Source: Chrysopilus asiliformis (lineage: Eukaryota > Arthropoda > Insecta > Diptera > Rhagionidae). From it: DNA of 64,000 nt. The notes below the pieces were generated by a model. The model ran no database searches. It was given only the letters and a program-made list of their open reading frames with translations, and was not told the DNA's origin. Within the stretch, counting starts at the first letter, position 1; every line of letters begins with the position of its first letter. Location of the stretch: NCBI GenBank assembly GCA_964034945.1, contig OZ035962.1, positions 26,905,530 to 26,969,529 on the forward strand. The letters are read 5' to 3'. The position numbers and the translations under genes are program-made. Positions 13,059-25,400 of this stretch are shown here, piece after piece.

Positions 13059-13238
13059 CATGGCCGTAGCTATAGATTTTATTATAGGGGGCTTTGAGTA
13101 AGAGCTAAATCTGCTAAGTGAAATCTGAGGAATATATTGCAGCCCTTCCTTTGGGGTGCTTCTTTTTTTTATAAATTTTAATTCTCAAAGGGGTTTGAAT
13201 TCCCCCCTTTTATACACCCATGTAGCTACGAAACTATG
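13059..13238. mobile_element. Decayed hAT-like MITE
   Basis: The left end CATGGCCGTAGCTATAG resembles the left end of the element at 61959 (CAGGGCCGTAGCTATAG). The right end reads CATGTAGCTACGAAACTATG, an imperfect inverse. A run of G on one side and C on the other (AGGGGGC / CCCCCCTTTT) forms the subterminal arms. No clear TSD remains. Confidence 0.45.
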
Positions 13239-13758
13239 CTGAGGCAAAATAACTTTTATTTGTAACGAAACTCCTAAAAACTATTGTATTTCTCTTATAA
13301 AGTCGTCACGAGGAAAGTTTTCTTTCGTTTTTGGTACTATCTGAAGAAAGTTTCACAGATGTTTATTATTTATCGCCTCTCCAGTGGTTAAAAGTAGTCA
13401 ACGAAAGCCATTCAACGTCGTATGCTAAGAATTACAATTTAATATTGTTTTTTTTTGTTAAAACTGTCGGTTTTTTAACACACCACTCACAAAAATATTT
13501 TGTATAGATGCTTTTTGATGTGTATACATAGGAAAAATTTTAGCCCAAAAATTAATATCGCCGTCAAACTACCGCAGAGCTCCTTCCTCCTTCTAATTGT
13601 TTGACGTATTTTATGAACAACCATCATTTGTTACTTTTCCCTAAAAAAAATATATAATGGTGTATTTTAAAATGTTTAACTAGTTGAACATGTTTAAAAC
13701 TCACATAATGGAGATTTTTCTGACCGTATTATTTTACCAATTTATTTTAAAGTAATTA

Positions 13759-13818
13759 CAGTAGACTCGCGATTATATTAAATGCATAGAAAATATTCAT
13801 ATAATCGCGAGTGTACTG
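13759..13818. mobile_element. 60-bp mini-MITE, pogo-like ends
   Basis: Left end CAGTAGACTCGCGATTATAT, right end the inverse with one mismatch (ATATAATCGCGAGTGTACTG). It is flanked by TA on both sides (13757-13758, 13819-13820). The whole element is little more than two arms. The CAGTA start is shared with the ends at 4402 and 35184. Confidence 0.6.
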
Positions 13819-13950
13819 TATTTAAACGAAATAATCAATCTCAAATATTATATTATATCAGCAGACCCTTCGTTGCCAGCTTAAAGTTTTTTTGTATAAA
13901 TTTTAGAATGCCAAAAAACCATAAAAACCTTAAAAACTATTGAGAAAAAA

Positions 13951-14235
13951 CGTTATCCTTACAGGATCTTCTGTTTCGAATTTTGAGAATCTAATACCAG
14001 ATTCCTTATCAGCGACCCCAAAAACCCTATAATGCCAATTTTTCCGGGAAAAACGGGGAAAAAGGATATTTGCGTTATCCTTACAGGACCTTCCGTTTCG
14101 AATTTTGAAAATCTAATACCGGATTCGTGATCAGCGACCCCAAGAACCCTATAATGCCAATTTTTCCGGGAAAAACGGGGAAAAAGGATATTTGCGTTAT
14201 CCTTACAGGACCTTCTGTTTCGAATTTTGAAAATC
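13951..14235. repeat. 122-bp tandem repeat, about 2.3 copies
   Basis: Units start at 13951, 14073 and 14195 with the phrase CGTTATCCTTACAGGA; the third is cut after about 41 bases. Units contain CCGGGAAAAACGGGGAAAAA. The following sequence to about 14345 ends in a CAGACAGACAAACATCC motif like that in other interspersed repeats here, so the array may sit inside a larger element. The open frame on the opposite strand (14081-14347) is a by-product. Confidence 0.8.
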
Positions 14236-14347
14236 TTACATAGCTAAAAACCTGCTCATGGCAACACAGATCATTTTGCAAAAAAACCGCGTAAAAATCG
14301 GTCCAGTAGTTTTTGAGTTTCGTAATATCAGACAGACAAACATCCAT

Positions 14348-16262
14348 ACGTGAACCTAAAAGTCCCTTAATTTAGGTACAATCAAATTGCAAAACTTGAC
14401 GAATGGTGTTTTTTTTATATCCACACCAACAATTCTGAAAATCAAAGAGAAAAAATATAATGACATCCTGAGTTAAATCCACCCACAAATTATTATAACT
14501 TATATTTAACTCAATAAACGCCTTCGGATATCAGCCATTTACCATCTGTTTCAACTAAACACGTTAGAAAATTTCATTGAATAACACCTACTAAATGTAA
14601 TAAAACGCATCAAAAAACCGCCCGTGCGTGCTTGGAGTTTGTAGCAAGTATAAAAGTAAAATTAAATCAAAGGACCTTTTTCTCAATACCTACAATTTAA
14701 AAAAATTTATTCACTCGGAAAAATTCCAATTGGGATTTATTGTTACTAGGAGACCTCAAAGTTATTTTTATTTCTGTCACTGTTAATTTTAGAACAAAGC
14801 TCATGAAAAATATGAATTTAATTCCTATTCTCTCCGCGGATCCTACGTATATCGTGACCTTCTTAACACATTTTTTTTTTATTTGACTGAAAACTTTTCA
14901 AGGAAAAATCACTTTCTAATTTCGAAAAACAAATAGGATAAGGTACGGATATTTATTTATTTCTTCTGCAACAGATACAAAGATACAGGTTCATATATAA
15001 TAAAGGCTTTTAATTGGCCTTTGGTAATATTGAAATCGATAAGATCAAACTTTTCATTGAATAATCGACACTCATATCTTTTGGAAAAACGCTGTGAAAT
15101 TCTCATTTTTCTATGAGGATTGATATATAGGGTAGTTTTATCATTCAACTATATCTCTATCACATTACAGAGTCCTGAATCCGACATCGCACGGATAGAT
15201 GCCCTGGTGGCTGTATTTTTCCTTTAAAGATTTTATTCTAAAAAAGGGGAACTTTGTTTAAAGTTTTAAAACTCAATTAGCGATCACGTTCGAACGATCT
15301 CGTCTAAGTTGACAATGATCGTTAATTGACAATGGAAGTGGTCATTTAACCACACAAAGTATAGTTAAATTAAACAATGGAAATTATATCATTAGTTGAA
15401 TAATACACGAACGAAGCTGACGCAAAATCAACTAATGGAATTTCACTGTGTTTTTTAATAACGTCATTCGAAAAACTCCTGAGTAAAATCGTTGCTCAAA
15501 AACGGTATTTCTGGACATGTTAATAAAATGGGTGAATGGTAAAAAAACTCTAGAAAATATAAACATAGCACAATTTGATTTTTATAAACTCTGAGATTTT
15601 AAAAACATGTTTTCATAATTCAGAGAAATCTGCAAAATAGCTTGTCGACAAAAATCCTTCTCAGCAAAAACGCAAAGTCACAATTTCAAACAATCAAAAA
15701 CGTTTGAAATATATGTTGGGAAAAGGAAAAGAAAACGTGTAACTTTTGTAAGAATTATTTTTGTAATAGAAATTAATAGGAAAACCTAACAAAAAGTTTT
15801 TAATTAAATATGATTGTCGGTTTCGACATTTCTATTCATTTATTGGACATAGAGGCTAGAATCGGGTCAGAATAAATATTAAATGATAAACAATTTGACA
15901 ATATGAACAAAATTATTTATGTATCATATTTTATAAATTATTCAAATAGATTACATTAGCCAACAGCCATTTGGTTGTCGAAAATTTTACAATCAATTTT
16001 GGATAATTGAACATCGCTGATTTCGAACTTGGAATTAGTTTGGTCAAATTGGGTTTAGTTCCTGAACTAATCAACAAAGAATTTTTATACTCTATCTATA
16101 TTATACTCTATATGGTATATCATATATTAGTATACCGTTTGGGATGACAAAAGATTTAGGTTATTTGTTTAAAAAAAACGTTTTGAAAACATCGGCTTTA
16201 AGTTCCTTCAGATTACCCACTTATAAAATCATTCAATTAAACATTTTTGAAAGTTACAAATC
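14348..16262. other. Intergenic, no gene seen
   Basis: AT-rich sequence without exons I can support. Near 16081-16140 there is a TATA-rich low-complexity tract ending in TAGTATACCGTTTG, a phrase repeated at about 35929-35942, so it is probably the edge of an old interspersed repeat. Confidence 0.4.
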
Positions 16263-16270
16263 CTATAAAA

Positions 16271-17085
16271 CAGGCCTGGCCAACCCAAATCGTTCCACGG
16301 GCCAATCTGATGATTCATTTTTTTTTGGCGGGCCGCACATGAAAAAATAAAATAACCGCCATTTCTTAGTAAAATTTTCAAATAATATTCTATGTTGTTT
16401 TTTAACAGCCACTTGATTTAAAAAAAATTTAGAACAAAAGGCAAAAAGTTGAGCATAACCCCACGACTCCATTGGGCTTTTAAAAATCATGATTTTTTTC
16501 CCCCACTCCATATTTTGGTGAATAAAGAAATCAGCGTCAAACTGTCCAAGAAGATGTTTTAAAATTTATTCCAATCGGATTTTGAGGTATGGGAGTTTTA
16601 TGTAGAATCATATCCTAAATAACTTTTGTTCTTGTACTTTTTAGACAAGAGGCACCGTTTTTGAGATATTCGCAAAAAACATTTTCATTTGTTATGGGGG
16701 GTACCCCCCCTAGTGGTCCATTTTTGCCCATTAACGAACTTATCCTCGCATTTCACGAAAAACGAATCTGCGTAAAATTTCAAGTCTGTAGCTCCGCGCC
16801 ACAGACTGACGGACATGCACAAATTAATTTATTTTATCATCCTCTAAACACATTGGCGTAATTCATTTTTGTGTGTAATGACGGGATCTTGGCGTTACAA
16901 ACGATAAGGCAAAGTTAATATACCCTTTGGTTTCACCATACGGGTATAAAAATTAAATTGTAAAATTGCATATAAACTTTATGTTATATACTTTTTTTTT
17001 CGAAAATTTCAAATCATTTGGCGGGCCGCATTTTCAAACGTCTCGGGCCGCATGCGGCCCGCGGGCCGCGGGTTGGCCACCGCTG
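16271..17085. mobile_element. hAT element with 8-bp TSD CTATAAAA
   Basis: Left end CAGGCCTGGCCAACCC; right end, read as reverse complement, CAGCGGTGGCCAACCCGCGG. Perfect 8-bp TSDs CTATAAAA occupy 16263-16270 and 17086-17093. Subterminal GGCGGGCCGCA occurs on both sides. These are classic hAT features. The 815-bp body has no transposase; about half is a nested copy of the 'family C' repeat (16554-16952). Confidence 0.85.
16554..16952 (+). repeat. Interspersed repeat family C, 5'-truncated copy, nested in hAT
   Basis: It shares with 35279-35858 and 46072-46609 the block beginning TTTATTCCAATCGGATTTTG, a GGGGGGTACCCCCC palindrome, a CAGACxGACGGACATG stretch, and the 3' end ACCATACGGGTATAAA. This copy starts later than the others, so it is 5'-truncated with an intact 3' end. 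That pattern is usual for retroposed sequence but does not prove it. Confidence 0.65.
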
Positions 17086-17093
17086 CTATAAAA

Positions 17094-18693
17094 CGAAGTC
17101 ATAATTCGTTTATAGAGAGCTTTTTGAGGAAATTAACCAATTTAACTGCATGCACTCAAAGATTATTATGCAAATTAAGAATTTGATGAAGCGAATTAAA
17201 ATTCCCGACGATAAAAGAACATTCTTTAAGGCTATATATCTTTAGAATTTTTGTAGATACATTCTGTGTGACACGGATATTTCTGTGTGATAGAATGATA
17301 AAAGAGGAATTATCAAATTTCTTGTTTACCGAAGCCATTGACATGGTAATCCTTTTTGCTTTTGCCTTTTATTTAATGGCAATACAAAAGTAAATCACTG
17401 CATCTCTTAAAAATAAATTTTGGAACGTCATGAGTTCCGAAAAACCTTTTCAAAAATAATTTGATGGGGACTTTTGAGGAGCAAACCAACCATGTGTATT
17501 TGTTATAAGAAAGATTTGTATAGAAATAAATTTATATGTACATAAAACATATTATGATATACTATAAAATTGAACAATGCTATCAACTTGGTAGGAATTT
17601 TTGTATATTAGATAGACTCACCGAAATAAATCGATCGATTTAATACGAGGACTTCTCTGAAGAATCAAAAACGACGTGTAAAATTCTTAAAGTTGGTCTT
17701 CCAATCAAAAATTCCTTGTGGGAAAATTCTCTTGAATTACACGAATTTATTAAATTGTTTTTTATATAGAAATTCCACTTTGAATACGGTAAACATTTTC
17801 ATTTAGCGGACATTTTTAATGTCAAAGTTCATAAAATCATACACCAAAAAATATACTATCACTCGTTTCGTAAAAAGATATTCTACCTAAGTATTCACTT
17901 CTTAAAGCACCAAATTAACTTTGTGAAAAATTGTTCTAAATTCAATTTAAAAAAATCCCCTTCGTAAAAAAGGACGACACAGGATGGCTGCTAGAACTTT
18001 TATTTAAAATATCATTAAACGTTAATTGTAATGAAAATAAGGATTCACTTGGGAAATTCAAACCAATTTTGGTATTTCGAGAGACTAATAGAACAACAAA
18101 AACATTTAAATATAGAGAAAATTTTATACTTTTACGCAATCACGATTTATTTTTTGGGGAAAAATGGAATTTTTGGGAGACACACCAAGGAAATTATCGA
18201 CTAAATCCTGCGACCGGTCTTTCTAATATCCTTTGACGAAGTAAATGCTTTTCACGTTTCTCACTTATATTTACTCGGGGAAATTTCCAAAAGGATTTTC
18301 ACAGTAGAATTTCCATGGAAAGCTGGAAAATTCAGTAGGGAAAATCATTTGACAATTTCCAATTGGCGCGCAATGTTTGATTTTTCTATGAAAAAATTGT
18401 TGTTTAATTCCCTTAATTCTTTTTTTATACAGTTCAAATCATCCAGGGAATCAGTGAAAAAGGGAATCTGAAAATCTTACAAAACAAAACAGAATTAGGC
18501 GGGTGTAAAAAGTTTTTGAGAAAATAAGGACCAGAAATTTGATGGAAAATTCATTCAATGAAGTTTACTCAACGGCAAGTATGTAAAACATTTAAAATGT
18601 GAAACTGCTAATTTCGAGAAAGTTTGCAATGACAGTGGAAATCAAATAAGTATTGTTTTATTAATTTAAAGGGTTTTAACGCGTATTTTTGCT
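17094..18693. other. Intergenic, no gene seen
   Basis: AT-rich with short unconvincing open frames only (for example 17942-18139 minus). No paired repeat ends recognised. Confidence 0.4.
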
Positions 18694-18696
18694 TTA

Positions 18697-19079
18697 AGCC
18701 TAGTACGCAGTTCGAGTAAAATGAAATTTTCCATACAAATTTAACACTGCGCTTAAATTTAACCTCAGAAATTTTACCAAGCGGTACGCAGTTCGCTGGT
18801 AAAATGATGTGAAAAACTCATGTTGCACTAGATGGCGTAGAAAGTCTCCACTTGATTTTACCAGCATTTTAACTGTTCGGTACATTAAATTCGAGGTAAA
18901 AATTTGACAGATGAAAATAATAGAGGTTCTGTTTCCAGTTTTCTTAACGAGTGTGGTTTTTTAATTAAAGAAAATGGAAGAATATTTGATTTCTCCACAA
19001 ACAGTTTTTACTTCGGTTTTAATGTGCCAATTTGGAGACCGCGTTAAAATTTCATTTTACTCGAACTGCGTACTAGGCT
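18697..19079 (-). mobile_element. Harbinger-type MITE, family B, tandem copy A
   Basis: 383 bp, TIRs AGCCTAGTACGCAGTTCGAG and inverse, preceded by TTA (18694-18696) and followed by TAA (19080-19082). It is in the opposite orientation to the copy at 6219-6609. By eye it is identical along its whole length to the adjacent copy B. The 61-residue open frame inside is present in both copies and has no known motif. Confidence 0.8.
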
Positions 19080-19082
19080 TAA

Positions 19083-19465
19083 AGCCTAGTACGCAGTTCG
19101 AGTAAAATGAAATTTTCCATACAAATTTAACACTGCGCTTAAATTTAACCTCAGAAATTTTACCAAGCGGTACGCAGTTCGCTGGTAAAATGATGTGAAA
19201 AACTCATGTTGCACTAGATGGCGTAGAAAGTCTCCACTTGATTTTACCAGCATTTTAACTGTTCGGTACATTAAATTCGAGGTAAAAATTTGACAGATGA
19301 AAATAATAGAGGTTCTGTTTCCAGTTTTCTTAACGAGTGTGGTTTTTTAATTAAAGAAAATGGAAGAATATTTGATTTCTCCACAAACAGTTTTTACTTC
19401 GGTTTTAATGTGCCAATTTGGAGACCGCGTTAAAATTTCATTTTACTCGAACTGCGTACTAGGCT
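19083..19465 (-). mobile_element. Harbinger-type MITE, family B, tandem copy B
   Basis: 383 bp, directly following copy A after a shared TAA, and followed by TTA (19466-19468). The repeat period is 386 bp. I see no difference from copy A, so the pair is either a very recent tandem duplication or an assembly duplication. Confidence 0.8.
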
Positions 19466-19612
19466 TTAACTCCTGCTTACAGGTAACCTTTTTTATATGC
19501 TAGATTAATGAAATTCACAGGGTTGGTTCCTTAGGACTCAAATAACATTAAAATAAAAAAAATGTTTTTAAAAAAAAAAAACTGTATCTAACAAAAGATC
19601 AAACTAGTTGAT

Positions 19613-19858
19613 GACAGTCCGTTAGGCTACTTAGAACAGATTTTTCTCCAGATTAGAACAGTATATATACAATTTTTCAATTTATTTAAACAAATAGGAC
19701 TTTCCAAATTTTTTGATACCTCAGACATGAGATTTTCACTTATACTAATCGATTTCAGTTATTTTGGCAATTTTTGATACAATAAATCAAATTTTTAAAG
19801 CAATTTTTCCTCGTCCCATTGTGCAGTCTCTAAATTTTAGGCTCTCTAGCCTGTACAA
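19613..19858 (-). repeat. Interspersed repeat family Q, inverted copy
   Basis: The right side, read on the minus strand, begins TAGAGAGCCTAAAATTTAGAG and then ACTGCACAATGGG, matching the start of the copy at 50586-50920. Interior phrases (GATACCTCA, GATTTCAGTTATTTTGGCAAT) also match that copy in reverse. The other end is diverged. Confidence 0.5.
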
Positions 19859-19859
19859 A

Positions 19860-22442
19860 CATAAACTACAGAAGTTTGCCTTCTGCGAGTAATTTTGCAA
19901 GTGCTAACATCTAAAATTCACCTTGCTCAAGTTTTTACAGTAAAAATATCAATTTTACTAATTTTAATGAATAATTTTATTTGCTTTTACTTCAGCGAGT
20001 TTTCTTCAGTGGAAATGAGGCCTAAAACTTTTTTCTGGTGGGAATTCCTTCAAAACTAAGAGAGTCATACGAAAAAGAACAAAACGAAATTGTACTGTTG
20101 ACTTGTGTTATTACTAGAGCGGGTGATTTTACAGCATTTAGTAAAAGGAAAAGTGAATTTGGAAAATAGTTCGACATCATTGAAGAATTGTGGCTTTATT
20201 AAAATGTCGGGAATTTATTTATCAAGTTTCACAGCAGTGAAAAAGTGTGGAAAAGTGCCTCCATGAGTATCACTTGGTGTTAAAACTGTTTGAATCGGAA
20301 GCGGTCTTCGCCTCTATAGTGTGGTCGTCCATTTTGAATTCCTCGCAATTCATGGACGATGTCAAATAATATCGTGGCTTTACCTTTGGGCAATTGCGAT
20401 TCTGAAATTGATTCAGAACTTTTGTGGCCAGAAATAGGGGACTCATAGTATTTAAAATACTAATATTAACAATATCAGGAAGAATTGTTCAGTCAATGTG
20501 TGGAAAGTGCGTGCATGCAGGGCTTGAAGTTTTATGGAGAAATTTATCGATTGATGGGAGTGAAGTTTGCGACTATTTTCGGGCAACGGATGTAAAAGGT
20601 AGCTAAATAAGTATTTCCTTTATTTAATGGCTGTTCAATTTATGTTTATTTCAAATCGTTTTTGTTAGGTGGAAGGTTGAAGCTCAATAAAATACCTTTG
20701 CACTGAAGTTCTTATCTTAAAACGCTTCTTGGCAAGCGCTACTTGATTGCATGTGTTCAATTTTTTTTTTTTAATTCGTTTGTTTCAAAACATTGCAATG
20801 TCAATATTTATATTACTTTGCCATTCATGTTTCAAAAACAAATTATAAACGTTCACTGGATCCAGCCGAAATTTTATTGAGTGTCTGGAAAGGTAGAATT
20901 ACTAAATTATAGTTAGAATAAGGAAGTTTAATAATGTATAGATAAATAATGTAATATGTGACGGTAAATAAAAGCTTGTAACTTTTATATAAGAAATTTT
21001 GCCTTTTTGGCGACTGAATTATTATTATTAAATAACCTGCATGATATTATTCTGCACACAATACTATAGTAAAGAGAAGCTATTGCAATTTCAAAAAAAA
21101 AAAGTTAAAAGAAAAATCCATTTGCATGGTAGATGGAGTAGTCCGATTGGATTTTGATGTATGGAACGGTTATGTAAAATCACATTCTAAACACATTTTG
21201 CCTATATAAAGTTTTTAATACGATGCACTGTTGTCGAGAAAATTGCACAAAACTATTTCATTTGCATGGGGGAGAGGAGGAATGGTACGATTTGTATTTA
21301 TAATTTTTCGATACGGCTAACCGTTATCGAGAAAAGTGCAAAAACTGTTTCGTTTGTATGGGGTAGAGGGAAGGAATAATCCGATTTTGTCCGTTCAAAA
21401 AGCCTCTCCGTTAGGAGCTGATTACGAACTTTGTGTTAGAGTTTTAAAATTCTAAATTGAAGATCCTGTAAAGATTACGTTTTTAAATTAGTTCTGGGTT
21501 TTTTAGTCCAGGAAAACTTTAACCCGGCAACGACGAATATGTTAACTATTGTCTTCATAAATTCATTGATTTTTTTTTATATAATCCAGGTGCAGTCAAC
21601 CTTGTTATACATACCGCCCAATTTTCTAACTTTTTAACGGATTTTCAGAAATTAAAGATCGGAGAGTAAAATGTACAACACAAAAAAGTTCACTTGAAAT
21701 GGATTCGTTGGAAAGTTCCGCAATAGCCTAATTTAGACTACTAAATTTTTTTCATTAAAATCATAGGTTTTTGTTTTAAATATTTGGAATCTACATTTTA
21801 TGTGGCAGTCTGAAAGTTAACAGCACTAAAGCCTGATCCTACAAGGCATGAGGAAGGAAAAGTTATCAATAAGTTAGATATATTGCGGGCATTTTTTTTT
21901 GTTTTGTCATGGAGTTTTAAATCCATTACAATAAAATTATATCTTCTTGGCGATTTATATCAACCTCAGCAATATTTGCAGTAAAATGATTTTTCATCCA
22001 GCTATACACCTTCAAACTAAAAATATCCTCAAATCGCTTTTCCATATCCAATTGTAAGTTGGTTAAGGTGACTGTTAACTCTTTAAACCTCCTCTAGAAT
22101 TATATAATCTTTTAGCAGATGACAATTCAGGAAACTGATGAAATTGTCTTTGAAACGTTGAATCGCCTACTAGCGAGGAATAGGGACACAGGTTGATTAC
22201 GACTGATTTAACCCACTTTTTTCTTTTTTCAATATATTTCAAACAATTTCCTTAAGTATTATCTATAAAAATACCTGCAAATGCCTTTTAAAAGGACGGT
22301 ATGACATCAAATATGCCTTGAAAATGCAGTCTCCACGGTGTCGTTCTGTCTAAAATTTATATCCAATAATAAATCTTCACTCAGTGTTGTTACATTTATA
22401 AATAATTTCAAAATATTTAATTTCAGAGTAATTCCCGTTAAA
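19860..22442. other. Intergenic and 5' region of the large gene
   Basis: No coding exon recognised. About 21100-21400 is an old repeat related to 1740-1920. A 3' Helitron remnant (ACCCGGCAACGACG) lies near 21517-21531 and resembles the ends at 1690 and 24275. A splice acceptor (TTTCAG) about 17 bases before the ATG at 22443 implies a 5' UTR intron, so the transcription start lies upstream in this stretch. Confidence 0.4.
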
Positions 22443-25400
22443 ATGTCATCTAACGATAGTAGTACTGGATCAAAACCCGCCGACGAACCGGACAAGGAAA
22501 ATGATTCAATGTCATTGGCGTCGTGGTCATCGAATACACCATCGGAAGCTAACAGCAAAAAGGAGAATCCCTCAATGATGGCTGGTCCATCAATTCGACG
22601 AGTGCGCGCCAAGAGTTTGGAATATAAATGCTTTCCTTGGTTACCAGAAATCCATAATGCGGTTAAAATTGATTTGAAGTTGGATTATCGGCAAGATGAT
22701 CTTTTAAAAATTATCGACTTGTACACATCGTAAATTAAACACTTTTCCATCGTATAAGAACAGTTGAAATTTTAACATCACATATTTCTTTATAGGTTTA
22801 TCAGTGGGAATTTAAAATGTTATATCCAATATAATAATAAGAGTAAATTGCTAGCTAAAAGCATTAGTAAAATGCTTTTACTGTTTAAACAGTTGAATAG
22901 TAAATTCTATGATGTGAGTAGACGGGCTTTTATTTTAAAATTTAAAAAAATAATAATAAATTGAATTTCTCGCAATTCCCATTTAGACTAAAGAGTATTT
23001 AATGAGAGTTTCCGATCTTCTCGCACTTTACACAACGTTAGAGCTTAAGGTTGCAACCAAATTTGATGAACAGAGAAAGGAAGTTTCCAGTCGCATTAAT
23101 CTTAATTATGGTGTACATTTACAGGTAATATTATGATTTCTAATGAAATTACGATTTGTGAAAATAAAACCGTAAATTTTTTTTTTAGACTGCCGATGAT
23201 TATTTCATTCTAAGGGTGCTAATTAACATTACAAAATTATTCTGCCAGAGAGAAGTTATGAAACCGATTTATGAGTAAGAATCCAACGCTAATCTTGCTA
23301 TGTGCAATTTGTAAATGATTTTATTGATTGATTTTTAGAAAATATTTAATGAAATCCAGAGCATATACGAAATTGCAATTTAATGATAAGATGTATGTCA
23401 TGTACCTGATAGCATTCAAACAGTGGAAATCGCTGGAAGATGTAGAAGAAAATCGAAAGATCGATGACTATGCGAACTCATTTATGAAGCCAAAATTAAC
23501 ATTGAGGTGATTTTAATTGTATTTTTTATTACAGCTTTTTACCTGTATTACATATAAAAAGACATTTTGTCTTTGCAATTTTGTTGTTGAAAAAATGAAT
23601 CGTTTTTGAGAGAATCCGAAAAAACTTTCTATTTCAATGTGGGAGTGGCTCGAAAAACTGAGTTTTTGACTATATTTTAAATTATTTTTAAAAGACGGAT
23701 CTGCGCTAAGTTTCAAGTTTTTATCTCGCTTAGTGCTTGGGTTTTTGAGTCCTTTTGTATAGTCAATTTCAACATACCCTCCAATTTTTCATCATATGAG
23801 GTTTCATTTTATGAGAAAGGTCACTTCCCATCGCTATATGGATTAAGCCATTCGTGCTATACAAAATTGATATAAAAAATATCTGCAGTGAAAAGCACAT
23901 AACTTTCTTGTACAAAATCTACGATCTTGCTCTTGCACCGATAAATAAAATTTTAGTTTATATCATACTAATATATAAAAATGAGTTGGTGTCTGTCTGT
24001 CTGTCTGTCTGTCTGTTCCCCTTTCACGCAAAAACGGCTGAACCGATTGACTTGAAATTTGGCATGAGTGTTTGTGATAGTCCTGGTTCCAACATAGGCA
24101 TACGGAAAAGTAGCTCGAGGGGTGGGGGGAGTAAGGTGAGGGGGTAAAGTGATTTCGAAACTTAGTTTTTGCCCTATGTTACTCTTTCGCGGGGAAACTA
24201 CCGAGCCGATTAACCTGAAGTTTAGCTCCAACATAGACCATAAAAAAAAATTGAAAAAACTGAACCCGGCAACGACGGGTATGCAAGCTAGTAAAGATAT
24301 AAATTTTTATTTGACCAAATCTGAAATATCCTGATAACGGTAGAAGATTTTCAGTAAAAGGGAAAAATGTAGAGAAATTTAGAGCTATTTTTCCGAAAAA
24401 TCGTTAGTTATTGTTCGAGATAATCGCAAAAAACTGTTTTTTTAACTAACAATCGGCCCTAGCATGGAACACGTTTCGAATCGAATGTAAGTCGAAAACG
24501 AAAAATTCAAAACATGGAATTCGAATCTAGTAGCAATCGAAACGACGAACGAATAATTGGCAATATTAAATTTACACGTTTTTCTATGCTCGCTAAGATA
24601 ATTCGAATCGAAACGAGCAGTCGAACGCGATGTCGATTCGAAACGTATTCCATGCTAGGGCCGAATACATATATTTCAACAACGAGTTGAGAAACGCAGT
24701 TCCTGTTAAAAAGAAGAATTTGGGAAATTTTATTGCCTCCAACTTTTGCCATAGATAATGCTCCTGAAAAGCGCGTATTTTCGGAGTAAATGGCGAAGAA
24801 CGAAGTTGCGATTTTTAAAAAGCCGTTATTTTGGTTACTTTCGGTTAACGGATTTCCACCAAAAGTAGATAGGATCGTCCCAATTTCATGGCTCTAGCTC
24901 TATTAGCTTTTGAAAAATCTTGTACACAGGTAGACTCACAGACAGAAAAAAGAAACATTTTTGTAATATAACTCCAATCGACTCGGAAGTGCTTTTCGGC
25001 AAAATTAAGTGGTCGAAATATTCTAGAACTTAATACTTGATTATACTTGGTATGTTTTTAATTTCAGAACGAATACATTTTATGCACCGCATCTACCGCG
25101 ATATCAACCAAATGACGAAGATGTTACAAAATGCATTTTAACGCAACAGTTTTATCCAATAAATTTAATCAAGGTATTTTGGAACATTAATTTTTGTGAA
25201 AACACACTGTTTTTGTGGGCACAATCAATAACCGCTTAAATTGACTTACCTCCAGTTTCAATATTAGCTGTGTGTGAACTTCCAAAAACAATATTTTAGC
25301 TTCACATGAAAATCGATGTAACCGATTATTGCCTGTGGCCACAGATTTGTTGATTTGCTTGCAATATTTTAAACTTTAATAAATTTTCAACTTGCAGGCG

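Noticed and set aside
18700..19271. Two identical 61-residue open frames on the minus strand
   Set aside because: They lie wholly inside the duplicated Harbinger-type MITE, partly in its TIR, and have no motif.
23992..24018. GTCT microsatellite as an independent repeat
   Set aside because: It is part of the Helitron-like element, present in both copies at the same place.
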